DNA from: CAYWNK01 sp964459495
GTDB lineage: Bacteria > Planctomycetota > UBA1135 > GCA-002686595
Reading direction: 5' to 3'
Length of the DNA: 6,417 nt
Assembly: GCA_964459495.1 (NCBI GenBank)
Contig: CAYWNK010000325.1
Location: forward strand, 1 to 6,417
Positions 1 to 6,417 of the stretch are shown one piece after another; positions within the stretch are counted from its first letter, which is position 1; each line of letters opens with the position of its first letter. The notes beneath the pieces are model-generated. The model was not told where the DNA came from and ran no database searches. It worked only from the letters and a program-made list of their open reading frames with translations. A program made the translations under genes and the position numbers.

Positions 1-1112
1 GCCGTGAAGGGGACTGTGACGTCAGTGGCGGCGATCGCGGATAGCGTCGCGGTGACTGTGGCAGTGCCCGCAGCCTCGTCGGCGCTGGAGATAGCGGCGC
101 TGAAGTCGACGGTCGGGGGATCGTCGTTGTCCCCGACGGTGAGGGTGTGAGCTGTCGAAGTGCCGAGGTCGGCCCCGGTGGGCGTGCCAAGGGTCAGGAC
201 GACAGTCTCATCGGCTTCGTCGAGGGCGTCATCGACGAGGGTGACTGTGATGTCGGCACTGAGGCTTCCGGCGAAGATCGTGAGCGGAGAAGCGCTGAGG
301 GTGTAGTCGTCGGGATCGGCGGCGGTACCGCTTGCCGTGAAGGGGACTGTGACGTCAGTGGCGGCGATCGCGGATAGCGTCGCGGTGATGGTGGCAGTGC
401 CTGCTGCCTCGTCGGCGATGGAGCTGGCAGCGCTGAATTCGACGGTGGGGGGGGCGTCGTCGTCACCGATGGTCAGGGTGTGGACCGTGGTGGACCCAAG
501 ATCGGCGTTGGTTGGAGCGCTTAGAGTCAGAACGACAGTCTCGTCGGTCTCGTCGAGGGCGTCATCGACGAGGGTGACGGTGACATCGGCGCTGAGGCTG
601 CCCGCGGGGATCAGCAGGGGGGAAGCACTCGAGCTGTAGTCGTCCGGGTCCGAGGCCGTGCCGCCCAAGGCAAAGGGCAGTGTGACGTCGAGGGCGGAGG
701 GGGCCGAAAGGCTGGCAGTGACAAGGGCTGAACCCGCCGATTCCCCGGGGTTGGATGAGGCCAGGCTGAATTCGACGGTGGGAGGACCGTCGTCGTCAGT
801 GAGCGTGAGCGTATGGACTGTGGTGGTTCCAAGGCTGCCATTGGTGGGCGTACCGAGGGTGACGATCAGGTCCTCGTCGAGCTCGTCGAGGGAGTCGTCG
901 TTCAGCGTGATGATCAGGTCCACGCTCGTCAGACCCGCGGGGATCACCACGGGGCTCGTGGGCAGGGCATAGTCCTGCGGGGAAATCGCGCTACCCCCCA
1001 GCGTGAACGGCACGGTGACATCCGCGGGATCGCTCACGTCGATCTGGAGCGTGATGACCACGCTGGTCGCTGACTCCACGCTGGTGCTTGTCGCGGCTAC
1101 GAAATCCACAAC
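1..1112 (-). repeat. Tandem 333-bp Calx-beta coding repeats (3 full units plus a partial)
   Basis: Four in-frame units are visible on the minus strand: 1112-780, 779-447, 446-114 and 113-1 (cut by the edge). Every full unit is exactly 333 bp (111 codons) with no indels. The first unit is the most divergent in protein sequence, and units become more alike away from the N terminus. The fourth differs from the third at only 4 of its 37 visible residues. At DNA level, 1-55 is identical to 334-388, and 217-245 is identical to 550-578, both offset by exactly 333 bp. This suggests growth by unequal recombination or gene conversion. The true copy number lies outside the window. Confidence 0.9.
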
Positions 1113-1181
1113 CGGAACGGCGGTGGCCGAACTGGTGAGCGGGGCAAGCGACGCAAAGGTATAGAGTAGGGGGGAAATCAC
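1..1181 (-). CDS. Secreted Calx-beta repeat protein, N-terminal part (3' end outside window)
   Basis: The minus strand is open from an in-frame TGA at 1193-1191 to the left edge. It encodes about 393 residues made of Calx-beta domains, an extracellular beta-sandwich fold that usually binds calcium and occurs in adhesins and large surface proteins. Each unit shows the family hallmarks: a TVEF-like first strand, DVTVPFT, a G-T-A-x-D-P-D-D-Y segment, an acidic VDDALDExDE stretch, and a closing HTLT-x-x-D-D-D. The only plausible start is GTG at 1181-1179, because the stop lies four codons upstream and the first ATG-like options are absent. A GAGGA Shine-Dalgarno (1192-1188) sits 6 bases before it. 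The first 23 residues (MISPLLYTFASLAPLTSSAT plus three) look like a short signal peptide with possible cleavage after A-T-A, but the n-region has no Lys or Arg, so export is inferred. The Calx-beta call is firm; the exact start is less certain. Confidence 0.85.
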   Translation of the reverse strand, partial: MISPLLYTFASLAPLTSSATAVPVVDFVAATSTSVESATSVVITLQIDVSDPADVTVPFTLGGSAISPQDYALPTSPVVIPAGLTSVDLIITLNDDSLDELDEDLIVTLGTPTNGSLGTTTVHTLTLTDDDGPPTVEFSLASSNPGESAGSALVTASLSAPSALDVTLPFALGGTASDPDDYSSSASPLLIPAGSLSADVTVTLVDDALDETDETVVLTLSAPTNADLGSTTVHTLTIGDDDAPPTVEFSAASSIADEAAGTATITATLSAIAATDVTVPFTASGTAADPDDYTLSASPLTIFAGSLSADITVTLVDDALDEADETVVLTLGTPTGADLGTSTAHTLTVGDNDDPPTVDFSAAISSADEAAGTATVTATLSAIAATDVTVPFT

Positions 1182-1192
1182 GCGAGATCCTC
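1182..1192 (-). promoter_or_regulatory. Shine-Dalgarno supporting the GTG start of the Calx-beta gene
   Basis: Read on the minus strand, GAGGA (1192-1188) is followed by six bases and then GTG at 1181. Its first bases overlap the in-frame TGA (1193-1191) that closes the upstream frame. Together these leave this GTG as the best start. Confidence 0.6.
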
Positions 1193-1577
1193 AGAGGGGG
1201 TGGGCATCGATTCGATTCGCGAGCGCTAGCGTTTCCGATTTGCAGACCCTGGTTGGGTGCCCAGGCGAGCTTGGGAGCACCACGTCAAGAGTACGCGCCC
1301 AGCAAGGCGGAGAGCTGACTTGGGGGGAGTAGCAACGTTGCGAGGCATGGATCCTAATTGAGACTGTCCAGCGTTGGATCACCGGTTTTTTGCTACTAAC
1401 GCGCTCTTCATCGGCTTCGGGCAGGTCGGTCGGGTCTCGGAGCGCCCCCCAGCCGAGGAAAACGTTGACCGCCCACGAATAAGGCATCGGATCCTGGGTT
1501 TCTTGCCGCGAATTGCCTGGCGCTGGGCCCGCCGGGAGGAGCTGACCAGGCTAGAATCTGGGTAAGGTCTCTCCCCG
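1182..1577. other. Intergenic region between two divergent genes
   Basis: This 396-bp stretch separates the Calx-beta gene (minus) from the radical SAM gene (plus) and must hold both promoters. Short ORFs on both strands here show no recognisable domain, no consistent codon preference and no good ribosome binding site, so I call it non-coding. The base composition looks less GC-rich than the flanking genes. The best plus-strand promoter-like match is TTGACC at 1465-1470 with TCGGAT 16 bases later (1487-1492); the -10 half is poor. A T-run at 1385-1390 is preceded only by a 4-bp stem (TCCA/TGGA), which is too weak for a terminator. No tRNA, riboswitch or repeat family is recognisable. Confidence 0.6.
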
Positions 1578-2996
1578 ATGCGAATTCTCCTGGTCAATCC
1601 CCCGAGCCCGCCCGAATTCCGCGTGAGTCGAGGCCTCATGGGGGGCTTTGGTATGGCGGTCTCCCCCGAGCTGCTCTACCCGCCAATCGAACTCGCCCAC
1701 GTGGCCTCTGTCCTGGAGCAGGACGGGCACGAGGTCCGCATTCTCGACGGCGACGCGGCGGGCATCGACTCGGAGGGTTGCCTCGAACAAGCCAGGCAGT
1801 TTGCCCCTGAGCTCAGCCTGCTGGACTCCTCGAGCACTTCACTCGATCGCGATCTCGCCCTAGGGCGAGCGATTCGGGCAGGGATCGGAACACCTGTTGG
1901 TGTTTTGGGCAGCCAGGTGACCTACACCCCCGAAGACATCTTCGACGCCGGTGGGATTGATGTGGTCGTCCGCGGGGAGCCGGAGTACACCGTCCGCGAA
2001 CTCGCCCAGCGTGTGGCCGCTGGCCGCGACCTGCGTGGCGTAGAGGGCACGAGCTGGGGACCAGATGCCGAGGGCAAGGTCGTGCACGAGCCTGAGCGGG
2101 GCAAGATCTCCGACCTCGATGCGCTGCCCATTCCCGCCCGCCACCTGCTCGACAACCATCTCTATCGCTTTCCGGGGGTGGAAGGGCCGATCACCACGGT
2201 CAAGTCAAGCCGAGGATGCCCTCTGGACTGTTCGTTCTGCGGGTATACCCTGGCCCAGGGCCTGCGATTCCGCTTCCGGAGCCCCGAGCACGTGCTCGAG
2301 GAGATCCGTGACCTCTACAGTCGCGGTTTGAGGCACTTTGTCTTTCGTGATCCGATCTTCACGACCCGCAAAGATCGCGTCCACGCGATCTGTGAGGGCA
2401 TCGTTGCCGCAGGCATGCACGACTTGGAGTGGCAGTGCGAAACCGCGGTCAAGACCCTGGACCGACCCCTGCTGGAGAGCATGGCGGCGGCTGGCTGCAA
2501 GCACATCTCGCTCGGCGTCGAATCTGGCAACTCCGACATCCAGCGCAAGCACTGCGGCAACAAGCTCTCCGATCTGGACAAGGCGCATGAGGTGTTTCGG
2601 GCTTGCCGCGATGTCGGCATCGAAACGCGCGCGTTCTGCATGATCGGGTTCCCCGAGGAGACCGGTGACATGGCGGACGAGACCATCGCTCTGGTCGACA
2701 GCCTTGACCCCGACCAGGTGCAGTTCTGCGCGGTGACCGCCTATCCGGGGACGCCGCTCTACAAGATGCTGCGCGATAGTCGGGATTTCGACTTCGCCGC
2801 AATGACGGGCTTCCAACCCCTCGAAGGCAACGAGCACATGACGGCCCAGCAGATCGAAGACAAGATTCGGCAGGGCTACCGGACCTTCTACCGCCGACCC
2901 CGGCGCATGCTCCGTCAGCTACGCAGCCCCGGACGCCTGGCCGGCCGTGTGGCGCGCTACTTCACGCTGTTCCGTCGACGGGCGGTTGGCCTGTAG
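1578..2996 (+). CDS. B12-binding-domain radical SAM enzyme
   Basis: The 472-residue product has the layout of BchE/HpnJ-type cobalamin-dependent radical SAM enzymes. Residues 1-150 form a Rossmann-like cobalamin-binding-type domain: MRILLVNPP strand, PPIELAHVASVLEQDGHEV helix, then IDVVVRGEPE. The radical SAM core covers about 204-400. Cys214, Cys218 and Cys221 (CPLDCSFC) should hold the 4Fe-4S cluster that cleaves SAM to a 5'-deoxyadenosyl radical. GVESGN (313-318), CMIGFPEET (354-362) and YPGTPLY (389-395) are further core motifs. The classical DxHxxG cobalamin-ligand motif is not visible. The tail (about 439-468) is very rich in arginine, as in many members, and may contact membrane or anionic substrate. 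Known relatives methylate or rearrange unactivated carbons in lipids, tetrapyrroles and natural products; the substrate here cannot be told. The ATG has only a weak AAGG about 10 bases upstream. It stands alone on its strand. Confidence 0.9.
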   Translation: MRILLVNPPSPPEFRVSRGLMGGFGMAVSPELLYPPIELAHVASVLEQDGHEVRILDGDAAGIDSEGCLEQARQFAPELSLLDSSSTSLDRDLALGRAIRAGIGTPVGVLGSQVTYTPEDIFDAGGIDVVVRGEPEYTVRELAQRVAAGRDLRGVEGTSWGPDAEGKVVHEPERGKISDLDALPIPARHLLDNHLYRFPGVEGPITTVKSSRGCPLDCSFCGYTLAQGLRFRFRSPEHVLEEIRDLYSRGLRHFVFRDPIFTTRKDRVHAICEGIVAAGMHDLEWQCETAVKTLDRPLLESMAAAGCKHISLGVESGNSDIQRKHCGNKLSDLDKAHEVFRACRDVGIETRAFCMIGFPEETGDMADETIALVDSLDPDQVQFCAVTAYPGTPLYKMLRDSRDFDFAAMTGFQPLEGNEHMTAQQIEDKIRQGYRTFYRRPRRMLRQLRSPGRLAGRVARYFTLFRRRAVGL

Positions 2997-3011
2997 CAAC
3001 GGGTGCACGCA

Positions 3012-3039
3012 GGGCGGGGCGCTCCAGCCCTTCCCGCCC
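3012..3039. terminator. Possible hairpin between convergent genes
   Basis: GGGCGGG (3012-3018) can pair with CCCGCCC (3033-3039) across a 14-base loop, in the 53-bp gap between the radical SAM stop and the protease stop. An alternative CCCGC/GCGGG fold lies at 3033-3046. It could serve both genes, but there is no U-tract on either side, so it does not meet the standard intrinsic terminator pattern. Confidence 0.35.
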
Positions 3040-3049
3040 CGCGCGGGCT

Positions 3050-5437
3050 CTACCTCTGGACGCGGACCCCGAGAATGTGCAGGCCTTCGCCTTCCGCGAT
3101 CACCCCGACGGTTCCGCCGGGTGCTTTGGCGCCTGCTGAGACACGTTCCCAGGCGGCTTCCTCTCCGTTGACGAAGAAGCGTGAGCCCTGCTCGTCCGCC
3201 AAGACCAGCAGCGAGAGTTGATCGCCCTCTAGCTTGACGGCCTGCCGCAGAACGAGGGTCGGCGGTCCGCCGCTCGTATCCAAAACACCGGCGCGGCCCT
3301 GCCCTAGGCTGAGCACAAAGGCCTGGGGGCTCTGGCCAAACTCACCGCCGATGACCAGGCCGAGGTACTTTCCCTCGCGCTCGGCGGGGAGATCCGCCTC
3401 AAGGGCAAGGCGGAACGGGGCCTGCACGGTCTCGCCCCACAGGCAGCTGCTCAGGCCCACGCCAGCGGTCACGAGCGTTTCCTCCTGAACTCGCCAATCC
3501 GCGGGCGCGCGCCATGCTTCAAGCTCGGCTCCAAACGGCAGTGTTTCCCAGCGCCGGATCGACACCTTGTGTTCGGCTTCGATCTCCGCTGCGCGCAGGC
3601 CCAGGTCGGAAGGGCCAGCCAGGAGCTGCTGGGCACCACTCAGCACCTCAAGGGCGACGCGCGGCGAACCTGCGGCAAGCCAGGCGTTCGCGCCATCTTC
3701 CGCGCTTTTGACCAGCTCGCGCTCTCCCTTCTCGAAGGAGTCCGCCCAGTTGCGATCGACCTGTCGCATCCCTGCTAGGGCCTGTTCCCGCAGTTTCAGG
3801 CTCAGTTCCTCGTCTTCTTCCAGCAGCTCGGTGGCGCGTCCATCGAGCTGGCGCCATGCCAATAGCGCGCCGTCTTCCTGTTCGAGCTCCACCAGGGACT
3901 CGGCCAGCAGGACGAGGGCCTCGATGTCGCCGGGCCGTTTGTCCAGGGCGCGGCGTGCGGTCTCGGCTGAGGCCCCAGGACGTCCGTAGCGGAGCTGGCG
4001 CGCACCCCGCTCGAGCAGCACATCCGCCTGCTCGGGGCCGCCAAAGGTGACCTTGGCAAGGTCTGCGATCCACGCGCTCCACTTGGCCTCAAAGGCCTCG
4101 AAGCTGTTCACACCTTCAATGTTGGCGCGCTCGACGAAGTACTCGTTGAAGCGCTCGAAGACGTCGTGCTTGGCGGCTCCTGTGTAGCTCGCCATGAAGT
4201 CCCGGTAGACGGGCAGGTAGGGGCGCTCCGCCTTTTCGTTCTCGTAGTTGTGGCAGAAGTACACCAGCCCCCATCCATAGGGGTAGTACTCGCCCGGATA
4301 GCTGCCCGGGCGGAAGTAGGTGACCACGTTTTTCAGGCGCACCTGCTCGGAACGAATGAGGCTTTGGAGGCTGCGCAAACGGCCGATTGGCACCAGGTTC
4401 TTTTCGACGCGACCGCCCGGGTGCAGGACCGCCCCTTCGAAGTACGACGCGGTTCCCTCATTCAGCCAGGTCGGAATCAGGCCGGGCCAGACCGCACGCG
4501 TGAACTGGTGACTCGCCTCGTGGAACAGCGTGGACCACAGGTCGTCGATCGTGCCGCCGTCGGTGCGCCGATCGTAGGCCGCCACCCGGTTTTCGCCGGG
4601 CACAAAAAAGCCGCGGGTGGTGGGCCTGCCCTCCATGCTCGGCTCTTGCTGCTCGAAGATGACGCGCGAACCGTAGACGTGCAGCACGCAGCGCCGCATC
4701 GTCTGGCCACGCGTCTTGTAGTCGAACACCTGGCGATAGAAGGCATTCATCTGCTCCATTGCCTCTAGGAACGCGGTCCCATAGGCATGACCCATGTCCG
4801 TGCGCACCGTGTAGTACTTGCCCTTGAACTCAGCGGGGTCGTCCCAGCTCGCGTGCTTGGCGTCGAAGCGAGCAAGCTCGGCCGGCTTCATCTTGCGCTT
4901 GGTGGAGATGGGCACATCCATGCCGGAAGCGAGCAGCGCCTCGACAGCCTTCTTCTTTGAGAACAGCTTTTCCAGGCGTTCGGCTGCGCGCTCCTCGAAG
5001 GCGGTGCCCGTGCAGCGGGCGAGGAGATCGGCGGCGTTGACGTAGAGCTTCTTGCTCTCGGCGGACTTGGCGAGCTTGAACAGGGTCTCGGCCTGGGCGG
5101 CCTGTAGGTCGATCGGCAGGGGCGCTTCGCCCGCCATGTCGCTGAGCAGCTCGGCGAGCCGGCTGTCTCGCTCACTCTCCTCTTTTGTGCCGCTGGAGTG
5201 TTCGAGGGCCAGGGCCGCGTACCACAGGGCAAGGTCGGTCTCGCCGGCGGCCACGGCCGCTTCCATCGCGGCGCTGAGCAGGTCCGCATCCCCAGGCCGG
5301 CGCTGCAGCTGCTCCTCCACCGCGGCGAGCTCGTCGAGCGGGTCCTGGCCCGGAGGGGCGGCGGTGGCGCTGGGAAGGAAGCCAGCGAGCAAGCTGACCA
5401 GGAAGAGGGGGGCGGCGGAACGCAGGGGCGCAAGCAT
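3050..5437 (-). CDS. Secreted DUF1570-like zinc metalloprotease with helical repeats and C-terminal jelly-roll domain
   Basis: From ATG at 5437 the protein has 795 residues. Residues 1-26 form a good signal peptide (MLAPLRSAAPLFLVSLLAGF, then PSATA), so it acts outside the cytoplasm. Residues 32-145 are helical and TPR-like. The catalytic part (about 205-465) has HEASH at 306-310 and WLNEGTASYFEG from 324, giving the gluzincin set His306, Glu307, His310 and Glu327. This pattern, with the later YGWGLVYF segment, resembles DUF1570 proteins common in Planctomycetota. A TPR-like stretch (about 466-610) follows. The last ~165 residues (WETLPFGAELEAW, then alternating beta strands with FFVNGEEAAW) look like a concanavalin/LamG or DUF1080 jelly-roll that could bind a glycan or protein. 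All catalytic residues are present; the substrate is unknown. A longer start at 5464 adds nine residues with atypical codon endings (CGT CCT, CAA AGA TCA), so I prefer 5437. Neither start has a strong Shine-Dalgarno. Confidence 0.85.
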   Translation of the reverse strand: MLAPLRSAAPLFLVSLLAGFLPSATAAPPGQDPLDELAAVEEQLQRRPGDADLLSAAMEAAVAAGETDLALWYAALALEHSSGTKEESERDSRLAELLSDMAGEAPLPIDLQAAQAETLFKLAKSAESKKLYVNAADLLARCTGTAFEERAAERLEKLFSKKKAVEALLASGMDVPISTKRKMKPAELARFDAKHASWDDPAEFKGKYYTVRTDMGHAYGTAFLEAMEQMNAFYRQVFDYKTRGQTMRRCVLHVYGSRVIFEQQEPSMEGRPTTRGFFVPGENRVAAYDRRTDGGTIDDLWSTLFHEASHQFTRAVWPGLIPTWLNEGTASYFEGAVLHPGGRVEKNLVPIGRLRSLQSLIRSEQVRLKNVVTYFRPGSYPGEYYPYGWGLVYFCHNYENEKAERPYLPVYRDFMASYTGAAKHDVFERFNEYFVERANIEGVNSFEAFEAKWSAWIADLAKVTFGGPEQADVLLERGARQLRYGRPGASAETARRALDKRPGDIEALVLLAESLVELEQEDGALLAWRQLDGRATELLEEDEELSLKLREQALAGMRQVDRNWADSFEKGERELVKSAEDGANAWLAAGSPRVALEVLSGAQQLLAGPSDLGLRAAEIEAEHKVSIRRWETLPFGAELEAWRAPADWRVQEETLVTAGVGLSSCLWGETVQAPFRLALEADLPAEREGKYLGLVIGGEFGQSPQAFVLSLGQGRAGVLDTSGGPPTLVLRQAVKLEGDQLSLLVLADEQGSRFFVNGEEAAWERVSAGAKAPGGTVGVIAEGEGLHILGVRVQR

Positions 5438-5518
5438 GGTTGATCTTTGGGTCACAGGACGCATCCTAGCCCCATGGGCGCTGATCTTACGGGGGCCGTC
5501 GGAAGGGATCCCGAACCG
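5438..5518. promoter_or_regulatory. Divergent 5' region between protease and methyltransferase genes
   Basis: With the preferred starts, 81 bp separate the two divergent genes and must contain both promoters. A TGATCTT heptamer occurs twice on the plus strand, at 5441-5447 and 5482-5488, but I see no clear -35/-10 pair. If the longer alternative starts (5464 minus, 5474 plus) were used, only 9 bp would remain, which argues for the shorter ones. Confidence 0.35.
5501..5507 (+). promoter_or_regulatory. Shine-Dalgarno-like site favouring the methyltransferase start at 5519
   Basis: GGAAGGG at 5501-5507 lies 11 bases before ATG 5519. The spacing is a little long. No comparable site precedes ATG 5474 or TTG 5447, so this supports the shortest start. 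Confidence 0.4.
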
Positions 5519-6355
5519 ATGGGGCCCTGCCCGCTTTGCGCAGCGACCCAGGGGCGCCCCTGGCTAGCCAAGGGGGAACTGCGCTACCTGGCCTGCGACT
5601 GCGGGTTTGTCGTGGCCGATGTGGACCCCAGCACCTTTGAAGGCTGGAACGACCTCGATTTCGAGGCTGACCTCGGACGCTTCGCGGGGCGCAGTTTCGA
5701 GCCCAGTCGGCAGGCCCGCTACCGGCGCCGCCTGCGGAATCTGGCGCCGCGCGGGGCGGCGGGGGCCGGCCGCCCCCTGCGCTTGCTCGAGATTGGCTGC
5801 AACGTGGGGGGCTTCCTGCACGCGGCTAGGGATCAGGGCTGGGAGGCGGTGGGGGTGGAGCCTGTCGATGCCTGCGCCGCCTATGCCCGCGAGCGCCACG
5901 GGCTCGACGCCCGGACGACCACGCTGGAGCGTGCAGGCCTGGAAGCGGCCTCCTTCGACGCGGTCTATGCCCACGCGGTGCTCGAGCATCTCACCGATCC
6001 CCAGGGTGTGCTGCGGGAGGCCTCGAGGGTGCTCCGACCCGGTGGGCGACTCTTTGCCGACACCGTCAACGCCAATGCCTACTCCGCTGCCCGGCTGGGC
6101 ACCGGCTGGCGGCTGCTGGATCCGCGGATTCACTATGGGCTCTGGACCCCAAAGACACTGCGGAAATGTGTCGAGAACGCCGGGCTGCGGGTTTTGGGCC
6201 TGCGCTCCCATGGGGTTCGGCTGCGGCCCAACGGTTCCTCGCCTCTCGGGATGGTGGCGCACTGCTTGGAGGAGCTGAACAAGCTGCCCCGCTCGATCCT
6301 GGCCCGGCTGCGGCTGCGCGGCGAGAGCATCGCAATCCTGGCGGAAAGGAAGTGA
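5519..6355 (+). CDS. Class I SAM-dependent methyltransferase with N-terminal zinc-ribbon-like motif
   Basis: From ATG 5519 the product has 278 residues. Cys4, Cys7, Cys26 and Cys28 (CPLC and CDC) form a zinc-ribbon-like cluster often found before methyltransferases of the Methyltransf_23/11 type. The Rossmann fold follows: motif I LLEIGCNVGGFL at 89-100 binds SAM, the acidic VGVEPVD at 111-117 would hold the ribose, FDAVYAHAVLEHL at 146-158 is motif II, and LRPGGRLFADT at 172-182 is the post-II strand. The middle HYGLWTPKTL (205-214) is typical of this family after the core. Relatives methylate sugars, lipids or small metabolites; none is indicated here. The frame extends upstream to ATG 5474 and TTG 5447, but codons there end more often in A or T and lack a ribosome binding site. 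The gene is divergent from the protease gene and has no co-directional partner inside the window. Confidence 0.88.
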   Translation: MGPCPLCAATQGRPWLAKGELRYLACDCGFVVADVDPSTFEGWNDLDFEADLGRFAGRSFEPSRQARYRRRLRNLAPRGAAGAGRPLRLLEIGCNVGGFLHAARDQGWEAVGVEPVDACAAYARERHGLDARTTTLERAGLEAASFDAVYAHAVLEHLTDPQGVLREASRVLRPGGRLFADTVNANAYSAARLGTGWRLLDPRIHYGLWTPKTLRKCVENAGLRVLGLRSHGVRLRPNGSSPLGMVAHCLEELNKLPRSILARLRLRGESIAILAERK

Positions 6356-6359
6356 CCCC

Positions 6360-6381
6360 CGCAGCAGGCGAACCGGCTGCG
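6360..6381 (+). terminator. Small hairpin after the methyltransferase gene
   Basis: CGCAGC (6360-6365) can pair with GCTGCG (6376-6381) over a 10-base loop, five bases after the TGA stop. No U-tract follows, so termination here would be weak or factor-assisted. Confidence 0.3.
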
Positions 6382-6409
6382 AGGGTCTACGGGTATTTGG
6401 GGGAGAGAG

Positions 6410-6417
6410 ATGTGGGG
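6410..6417 (+). CDS. Possible start of a further gene, cut by the right edge
   Basis: An ATG at 6410-6412 follows the purine-rich run GGGGGAGAGAG, a plausible Shine-Dalgarno at close spacing. Only two codons and two bases are visible (M-W then GG), so nothing can be said about a product, and chance is a fair alternative. Confidence 0.2.

Noticed and set aside
147..1073. Several open frames on the plus strand and other minus frames across the Calx-beta region
   Set aside because: They are repeat-derived shadows of the minus-strand Calx-beta frame; they recur with the 333-bp period and their translations show no domain.
1..1112. CRISPR or mobile-element repeat
   Set aside because: The repeats are in-frame protein-domain units of 333 bp with no short repeat-spacer pattern, terminal inverted repeats or transposase.
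1367..1390. Terminator-like stem followed by a T-run in the intergenic region
   Set aside because: The stem TCCA/TGGA has only four pairs and is separated from the T-run, and no plus-strand gene ends nearby.
1191..1487. 98-codon minus-strand ORF directly upstream and in frame with the Calx-beta gene
   Set aside because: It ends at TGA before the GTG start, shows no family motif, no signal sequence and no good ribosome binding site. Readthrough or a sequencing error would be needed to join it.
2205..2837. 210-codon minus-strand ORF
   Set aside because: It lies entirely inside the radical SAM gene, whose motifs are unambiguous; it is a GC-rich antisense shadow.
4166..4768. 200-codon plus-strand ORF
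   Set aside because: It is antisense to the protease catalytic domain, which carries the HExxH and NEG motifs, and has no recognisable features of its own.
5564..6262. 232-codon minus-strand ORF
   Set aside because: It is antisense to the methyltransferase, whose motifs I to post-II are clear; a GC-rich shadow frame.

Overview
The window is GC-rich bacterial DNA with dense coding on both strands. It holds four protein genes, one of them cut by the left edge, and no RNA genes, mobile elements or CRISPR arrays that I can see. A secreted DUF1570-type zinc protease with a jelly-roll tail, a secreted Calx-beta repeat protein and strong third-position GC together resemble Planctomycetota or another large-genome environmental lineage. 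That placement is inference from gene content, as there is no phylogenetic marker here.

Layout: (1) Positions 1-1181, minus strand: the N-terminal part of a Calx-beta repeat protein. It starts at a GTG and runs off the left edge, and is built of four tandem units of exactly 333 bp (111 residues); the fourth is cut. (2) 1182-1577: a 396-bp intergenic region between divergent genes, with no convincing gene or promoter. (3) 1578-2996, plus strand: a radical SAM enzyme with an N-terminal cobalamin-binding-type domain. (4) 2997-3049: a short convergent gap with a GC-rich hairpin. (5) 3050-5437, minus strand: an exported HExxH metalloprotease with helical-repeat segments and a C-terminal concanavalin/jelly-roll-like domain. 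(6) 5438-5518: a short divergent gap. (7) 5519-6355, plus strand: a class I SAM methyltransferase with an N-terminal zinc-ribbon-like cysteine cluster. (8) 6356-6417: non-coding, with a small hairpin and a possible start codon of the next gene.

The four genes alternate in strand (-, +, -, +), so none share an operon and each needs its own promoter. Two products are predicted to be exported (Calx-beta protein and protease) and two are SAM-dependent cytoplasmic enzymes (radical SAM enzyme and methyltransferase). Enzymes of the latter kinds often modify lipids, glycans or secondary metabolites, but nothing in the window fixes a substrate or ties the genes into one pathway. I found no convincing new multi-gene system. 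The most noteworthy points are the exactly phased, partly homogenised Calx-beta array with its non-ATG start, and the protease-jelly-roll architecture.
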